Shown here: one piece after another, positions 57,892-64,000 of the stretch | Position numbering within the stretch: position 1 is the first letter of the stretch | How the letters are laid out: every line of letters starts with the position of its first letter | Source of the DNA: Atherix ibis | Taxonomy: Eukaryota; Arthropoda; Insecta; Diptera; Athericidae | DNA: 64,000 bases | Direction: 5' to 3' | Assembly: GCA_958298945.1 (NCBI GenBank) | Contig: OY282608.1 | Location: forward strand, 19,817,933-19,881,932 | Program-made: the position numbers and the translations under genes | Notes under the pieces: model-generated | Databases searched by the model: none | Seen by the model: only the letters and a program-made list of their open reading frames with translations | Told to the model about the DNA's origin: nothing

Positions 57892-59889
57892 GTAACTAAC
57901 AAGCCAACAAAGCAACAAACCAACAAGCCAACAAGCCAACAAACCAACAAACCAACAAGCCAACAAACCAACAAACCAACAAACCAACAAGCCAACTAAC
58001 CAACAAACAAAAAAACAAACAAACCAACAAACCAACAAACCAACAAACCAACAAACCAAAAAACAAACAAACCAACAAGCCAACAAGCCAACAAACCAAC
58101 AAACAAATAAACCAACAAACCAACAAACCAACAAACCAACAAACCAACAAACCAACAAACCAAAAAACCAACTAACCAACAAACCAACAAGCCAACAAAC
58201 CAACAAACCAACAAACCAACAAACCAACAAGCCAACAAACCAACAAGCCAACAAACCAACAAACCAACAAACCAAGTAACCAAAAAGCCAACAAACTAAC
58301 AAACCAACAAGCTAACAAGCCAACAAACCAACAAACCAACAAAGCAACAAGCCAACAAGCCAACAAACCAATAAACCAACAAGCCAACAAACCAACAAAC
58401 CAACAACCCAACAAGCCAACAAACCAACAAACCATCAAACCAACAAACCAACAAGCCAACATGCCAACAAACCAACAAATCAACAAGCCAACAAGCCAAC
58501 AAACCAACAAACCAACAAGCCAACAAACCAACAAACCAACAAACCAACAAACCAACAAACCAACAAACCAACAAGCCAACAAACCAACAAACCAACAAAC
58601 CAACAAGCCAACAAACCAACAAGCCAACAAACCAACAAACCAACAAAGCAACAAGCCAACAAGCCAACAAACCAACAAACCAACAAGCCAACAAACCAAC
58701 AAACCAACAAACCAACAAGCCAACAAACCAACAAACAAATAAACCAACAAACCAACAAACCAACAAACCAACAAACCAACAAACCAAAAAACCAACAAAC
58801 CAAACAACCAACAAGCCAACAAGCCAACAAGCCAACAAACCAACAAGCCAACAAGCCAACAAACTAACAAAACAACAAGCCAACAAACCAACAAACCAAC
58901 AAACCAACAAACCAACAAGCCAACAAACCAACAAACAAATAAACCAACAAACCAAAAAACCAACAAACCAACAAACCAACAAACCAACAAACCAACAATC
59001 CAAAAAGCCAACAAGCCAACAAACCAACAAACCAACAAGCCAACAAACCAACAAACCAACAAACAAACATGCCAACAAACCAACAAATCAACAAATCAAC
59101 AAACCAACAAACCAAGAAACCAACAAACCAACAAACCAACAAACCAAAAAACCAACAAACCAACAAACCATCAAACGAACAAACCAACAAACCAACAAAC
59201 CGATAAACCAACAAACCAACAAACCAAAAAACCAACAAACTAACAAACCAACAAACCAACAAGCCAACAAACCAACAAACCAACAAACCAATTAACCAAC
59301 AATCCAACAAACGAACAAACCAACAAACCAACAAACCAACAAACCAACAAACCAACAAACCAACAAACCAACAAACCTACAAACCAACAAACAAATAAGC
59401 CAACAAACCAACAAACCAACAAACCAATAAACAAATAAACCAACAAACCAACAAACCAACAAACCAAAAAACCACCAAACCAATAAACCAACAAACCAAC
59501 AAACGAACAAACCAACAAACCAACAAACCAACAAACCAACAAACCAACAAACCTACAAACCAACAAACCAACAAACAAATAAACCAACAAACCAACAAAC
59601 CAACAAACCAACAAACCAGGAAACCAAAAAACCAACAAACCAACAAGCCAACAACCCAACAAACCAACAAACTAACAAACCAACAAACCAACAAGCTAAC
59701 AAGCCAACAAACCAACAAACTAAGTAACCAACAAGCCAACAAAGCAACAAACCAACAAGCCAACAATCCAACAAACCAAGAAACCAACAAGCCAACAAAC
59801 CAACAAACCAACAAACCAACAAGCCAACAAACCAACAAACAAAAAAACCAACAAACCAACAAACCACCAAACCAACAAACCAACAAACC
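57892..59889 (+). repeat. block with 1728-bp repeat copy 2, relative of the window's right end
   Basis: It begins with CTAAGTAACTAAC (57892), a landmark with a C-to-T change. The stretch 58250-58815 copies 56520-57080. The part from 58276 to about 59600 is also related to 62664-64000 at shifts that grow from 4388 to about 4421 bp: shared marks are CCAAGTAACCAAAAAGCC, AACAAACATGCC (ATG at 59069 and 63466) and CCAATTAACCAACAATCC (59288 and about 63709). A CCAGGAAACC variant at about 59618 is unique in the window as far as seen. Confidence 0.82.
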
Positions 59890-61048
59890 AACAAACCAAA
59901 AAACAAACAAACCAACAAGCCAACAAGCCAACAAGCTAACAAACCAACAAACGAACTAACCAACAAACCAACAAACCAACAAGCCAACAAACCAACAAAC
60001 TAACAAACCAACAAACTAAGTAACCAACAAGCCAACAAACCAACAAACCAACAAGCCAACAAACCAACAAACTAACAAACCAACAAGCCAACAAACCAAC
60101 AAACCAACAAGCCAACAAGCCAACAAACCCACAAACCAACAAGCCAACAAACCAACAAACCAACAAGCCAAGAAACCAACAAACAAATAAACCAACAAAC
60201 CAACAAATCAACAAACCAACAAACCAACAAACCAACAAACCAACAAACAAATAAACGAACAAACCAACAAACCAACAAACCAACAAACCAATTAGCCAAC
60301 AAACCAACAAACGAACAAACCAACAAACCAACAAACCAACAAACCAACAAACCAACAAACCAACAAACCTACAAACCAACAAACCAACAAACAAAAAAAC
60401 CAACAAACCAACAAACCAACAAACCAACTAACCAACAAACCAACAAACCAACAAGCCAACAAGCCAACAAACCAAAAAACAAACAAACCAACAAGCCAAC
60501 AAGCCAACAAGCTAACAAACCAACAAACGAACTAACCAACAAACCAACAAACCAACAAGCCAACAAACCAACAAACTAACAAACCAACAAACTAAGTAAC
60601 CAACAAGCCAACAAACCAACAAACCAACAAGCCAACAAACCAACAAACTAACAAACCAACAAGCCAACAAACCAACAAACCAACAAGCCAACAAGCCAAC
60701 AAACCCACAAACCAACAAGCCAACAAACCAACAAACCAACAAGCCAAGAAACCAACAAACAAATAAACCAACAAACCAACAAATCAACAAACCAACAAAC
60801 CAACAAACCAACAAACCAACAAACAAATAAACGAACAAACCAACAAACCAACAAACCAACAAACCAATTAGCCAACAAACCAACAAACGAACAAACCAAC
60901 AAACCAACAAACCAACAAACCAACAAACCAACAAACCAACAAACCTACAAACCAACAAACCAACAAACAAAAAAACCAACAAACCAACAAACCAACAAAC
61001 CAACTAACCAACAAACCAACAAACCAACAAGCCAACAAGCCAACAAAC
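59890..61048 (+). repeat. 576-bp tandem duplication, two full copies
   Basis: Copy 1 is about 59890-60465 and copy 2 about 60466-61048. CGAACTAACC moves from 59952 to 60528, CTAAGTAACC from 60020 to 60596, and CAATTAGCC, CAAATAAACG and CCTACAAACC follow at the same 576-bp shift (72 monomers). No base difference was noticed. The left limit is set by AACCAAAAAACAAACAAACC in both copies; the right limit is where copy 1 reads CCAAAAAAC and the second reads CCAACAAACC. Confidence 0.93.
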
Positions 61049-62373
61049 CAACAAACCAACAAGCCAACAAACCAACAAACCAACAAACCAACAAGCCAAC
61101 AAACCAACAAGCCAACAAACCAACAAACCAACAAACCAAGTAACCAACAAGCCAACAAACCAACAAACCAACAAGCCAACAAGCCAACAAGCCAACAAAC
61201 CAACAAACCAACAAACCAACAAACCAACAAACCAACAAACCAACAAACCAACAAACCAACAAACCAACAAACCAACAAACCAACAAGCCAACAAACCAAC
61301 AAGCAAATAAACCAACAAACCAAAAAACCAACAAACCAACAAACCAACAAACCAAAAAACCAACAAACCAACAAGCCAACAAGCCAACAAATCAACAAAC
61401 TAACAAACCAACAAACATACTAACCAACAAACCAACAAGCCAACAAGCCAACAAACCAACAAACCAACAAGCCAACAAGCCAACAAACCAACAAACCAAC
61501 AAACCAACAAGCCAACAAACCAACAAACCAACAAACCAACAAACCAACAAACCAACAAACCAACAAACCAACAAGCCAACAAGCCAACAAACCAACAAAC
61601 CAACAAGCCAACAAACCAACAAACAAATATACCAACAAACCAACAAACCAACAAACCAACAAACCAACAAACTAACAAACCAACAAACCAACAAACCAAC
61701 AAAAAAACAAACCAACAAACCAACAAACCAACAAACCAACAAGCCAACAAGCCAACAAACCAACAAACCAACAAGCCAACAAACCAACAAACAAATATAC
61801 CAACAAACCAACAAACCAACAAACAAACAAACCAACAAGCCAACAAACCAACAAACAAATAAACCAACAAACCAAAAAACCAACAAACCAACAAACCAAC
61901 AAACCAAAAAACCAACAAACCAACAAGCCAACAAGCCAACAAGCCAACAAGCCAACAAATCAACAAACTAACAAACCAACAAACATACTAACCAACAAAC
62001 CAACAAGCCAACAAGCCAACAAGCCAACAAACCAACCAACCAACAAGCCAACAAGCCAACAAACCAACAAACCAACAAACCAACAAGCCAACAAACCAAC
62101 AAACCAACAAACCAACAAACCAACAAACCAACAAACCAACAAACCAACAAACCAACAAACCAACAAGCCAACAAGCCAACAAACCAACAAACTAACAAAC
62201 CAACAAGCCAACAAACCAACAAACCAACAAGCCAACAAGCCAAGGAACCAACAAACTAAGTTACCAACAAGCCAACAAAGCAACAAACCAACAAGCCAAC
62301 AAGCCAACAAACCAACAAACCAACAAGCCAACAAACCAACAAACCAACAAACCAACAAGCCAACAAACCAACA
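61049..62373 (+). repeat. plain array with 568-bp spaced CATACTAACC marks
   Basis: AACAAACATACTAACC occurs at about 61409 and 61977, 568 bp apart (71 monomers), each preceded by AATCAACAAACTAACAAACC. The flanking order is only partly the same. AAATATACC occurs near 61626 and 61795, 168 bp apart. GTAA landmarks are few: 61140, then CTAAGTTACC at 62260. Long runs of unbroken AACCAACA are typical here. Confidence 0.8.
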
Positions 62374-62385
62374 AAAAAAAAAACA
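62374..62385 (+). other. A10 tract, the only four-base register shift
   Basis: Between a normal monomer ending at 62373 and the next starting at 62386 are 12 bases: ten A then CA. This replaces an 8-mer and adds four bases. Landmarks move from 4 to 0 modulo 8 across it. It is the longest homopolymer noticed in the window. The likely source is an AACAAAAA-type monomer, as at the related place near 59839, with extra A. Confidence 0.9.
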
Positions 62386-64000
62386 AACCAACAAACCAAC
62401 AAACCAACAAACCAACAAACCAACAAACCAACAAACCAAAAAACAAACAAACCAACAAGCCAACAAGCCAACAAACCAACAAACTAACAAACCAACAAGC
62501 CAATAAACCAACAAACCAACAAACAAATAAACCAACAAACCAACAAACCAAAAAACCAACTAACCAACAAACCAACAAGCCAACAAACCAACAAACCAAC
62601 AAACCAACAAACCAACAAGCCAACAAACCAACAAGCCAACAAACAAACAAACCAACAAACCAAGTAACCAAAAAGCCAACAAACTAACAAACCAACAAGC
62701 TAACAAGCCAACAAACCAACAAACCAACAAAGCAACAAGCCAACAAGCCAACAAACCAATAAACCAACAAGCCAACAAACCAACAAACCAACAACCCAAC
62801 AAGCCAACAAACCAACAAACCAACAAACCAACAAGCCAACAAGCCAACAAGCCAACAAACCAACAAATCAACAAGCCAACAAGCCAACAAACCAACAAAC
62901 CAACAAGCCAACAAACCAACAAACCAACAAACCAACAAACCAACAAACCAACAAACCAACAAACCAACAAGCCAACAAACCAACAAACCAACAAACCAAC
63001 AAGCCAACAAACCAACAAGCCAACAAACCAATAAACCAACAAAGCAACAAGCCAACAAGCCAACAAACCCAACAAACCAACAAGCCAACAAACCAACAAA
63101 CCAACAAACCAACAAGCCAACAAACCAACAAACAAATAAACGAACAAACCAACAAACCAACAAACCAACAAACCAACAAACCAACAAACCAACAAACCAA
63201 AAAACCAACAAACCAACCAACCAACAAGCCAACAAGCCAACAAACCAACAAACCAACAAGCCAACAAGCCAACAAGCCAACAAACCAACAAAACAACAAG
63301 CCAACAAACCAACAAACCAACAAAACAACAAACCAACAAGCCAACAAACCAACAAACAAATAAACCAACAAACCAACAAACCAACAAACCAACAAACCAA
63401 CAAGCCAACAAGCCAACAAATCAACAAACCAACAAGCCAACAAACCAACAAACCAACAAACAAACATGCCAACAAACCAACAAATCAATTAATCAACAAA
63501 CCAACAAACCAAGAAACCAACAAACCAACAAACCAACAAAACAAAAAACCAACAAACCAACAAACCATCAAACGAACAAACCAACAAACCAACAAACCAA
63601 CAAACCAACAAACCAACAAACCAACAAACCAACAAACCAACAAACCAAAAAACCAACAAACCAACAAACCAACAAACCAACAAGCCAACAAACCAACAAA
63701 CCAACAAACCAATTAACCAACAATCCAACAAACGAACAAACCTACAAACCAACAAACCAACAAACCAACAAACCAACAAACCTACAAACCAACAAACCAA
63801 CAAACAAATAAGCCAACAAACCAACAAACCAACAAACCAATAAACAAATAAACCAACAAACCAACAAACCAACAAACCAACAAACCAACAAACCAACAAA
63901 CCAATAAACCAACAAACCAACAAATGAACAAACCAACAAACCAACAAACCAACAAACCAACAAACCAACAAACCTACAAACCAACAAACCAACAAACAAA
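62386..64000 (+). repeat. right end of window, continuing array
   Basis: From CCAAGTAACCAAAAAGCC at 62664 the order follows 58276-59600, with CTAACAAGCC, AACAAACATGCC (ATG at 63466), CATCAAACGAACAAACC and CCAATTAACC. One C is gained in AACCCAACA at 63066-63074, shifting the register. The last 500 bases are nearly free of AGCC monomers and carry AACCTACAAACC and AACAAATAA variants. The array is unbroken at base 64000. Confidence 0.85.

Larger units (their letters stand above)
1..64000 (+). repeat. 8-bp satellite array, AACCAACA / AGCCAACA, whole window
   Basis: Every stretch of the window reads as consecutive 8-mers. The consensus is AACCAACA; the commonest variant has G at position 2 (AGCCAACA), by eye roughly a quarter to a third of monomers. 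Rarer variants include AACTAACA, AACTAAGT, AACAAATA, AACCAAAA, AATCAACA, AAGCAACA, AACGAACA and AGCCGACA. Orientation never changes: no run of the complement TGTTGGTT occurs on the + strand. No unrelated insertion, gene or unique sequence longer than about a dozen bases is visible, and the array is still running at both window ends. About 8000 monomers fit in the window. The + strand is almost entirely A and C, with G mainly from the AGCC variant and T only in rare variants. Function is unknown. A eukaryotic heterochromatic location is inferred from size and HOR structure only. Confidence 0.99.

Noticed and set aside
1..64000. CRISPR array
   Set aside because: Repeats are 8 bp and contiguous, without unique spacers.
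1..64000. Telomeric repeat tract
   Set aside because: The strand asymmetry is similar, but the unit TGTTGGTT lacks the GGG or GGGG tracts of known telomeric repeats, and HOR structure with long duplications is not typical of telomerase products. Subtelomeric location remains possible.
1..64000. Tandem array as sequencing or assembly noise
   Set aside because: Ordered rare variants, HOR copies with consistent shifts and register-keeping differences are unlikely from noise. Individual recent duplications, especially the 5063-bp one, still need read support.
1..64000. Inverted repeats or palindromes marking an origin or centromere core
   Set aside because: The + strand has almost no G or T outside variants, so no inverted repeat longer than a few bases was seen on either strand.

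Overview
The window holds no recognisable gene, RNA gene, transposon or CRISPR array. All 64,000 bases are one uninterrupted satellite array built from an 8-bp monomer. The + strand reads AACCAACA, with one very common variant, AGCCAACA, and a small set of rare variants. The array runs off both ends of the window and is head-to-tail throughout; no segment is inverted. A megabase-style satellite with nested higher-order repeats (HORs) suggests a eukaryotic genome: centromeric, subtelomeric or other heterochromatin. The sequence itself does not identify the taxon, and that placement is inference.

The array is structured, not random. Rare monomers act as landmarks, and the order of A-type (AACC) and G-type (AGCC) monomers acts as a two-letter barcode, so larger units can be recognised. 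From left to right: (1) 1-4477, a heterogeneous left segment marked by CGAACTAACC; (2) 4478-18629, a block marked by GCATAAAAACC and GCAGAAAAACAAGCC, with period shifts of 784, 1664 and 2448 bp and a pair of about 3.3-kb copies 4176 bp apart; (3) 18630-41472, a family marked by GGTAAC at nine sites, with unit lengths of about 2.6-3.0 kb plus tandem duplications of 1614, 1431 and 288 bp; (4) 41594-51711, a near-perfect tandem duplication of 5063 bp; (5) 51712-59889, a mosaic of pieces from the neighbouring blocks with 312-bp and 1728-bp repeats; (6) 59890-64000, a G-monomer-poor right segment with a 576-bp tandem duplication. Segment 6 regains the left-edge marker CGAACTAACC.

The strongest single property is register. 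Across 64 kb, the 8-bp phase measured at landmarks changes at only 17 places: 13 losses of one base, 3 gains of one base and 1 gain of four bases. Several of these are copies of the same event. Other length differences between duplicated blocks are multiples of 8 (8, 72 and 160 bp are documented). This fits growth by unequal exchange or slippage in whole monomers.

Long open frames cover both strands, but they follow from the repeat arithmetic (8 is not a multiple of 3 and canonical monomers contain no stop). None is annotated as coding.
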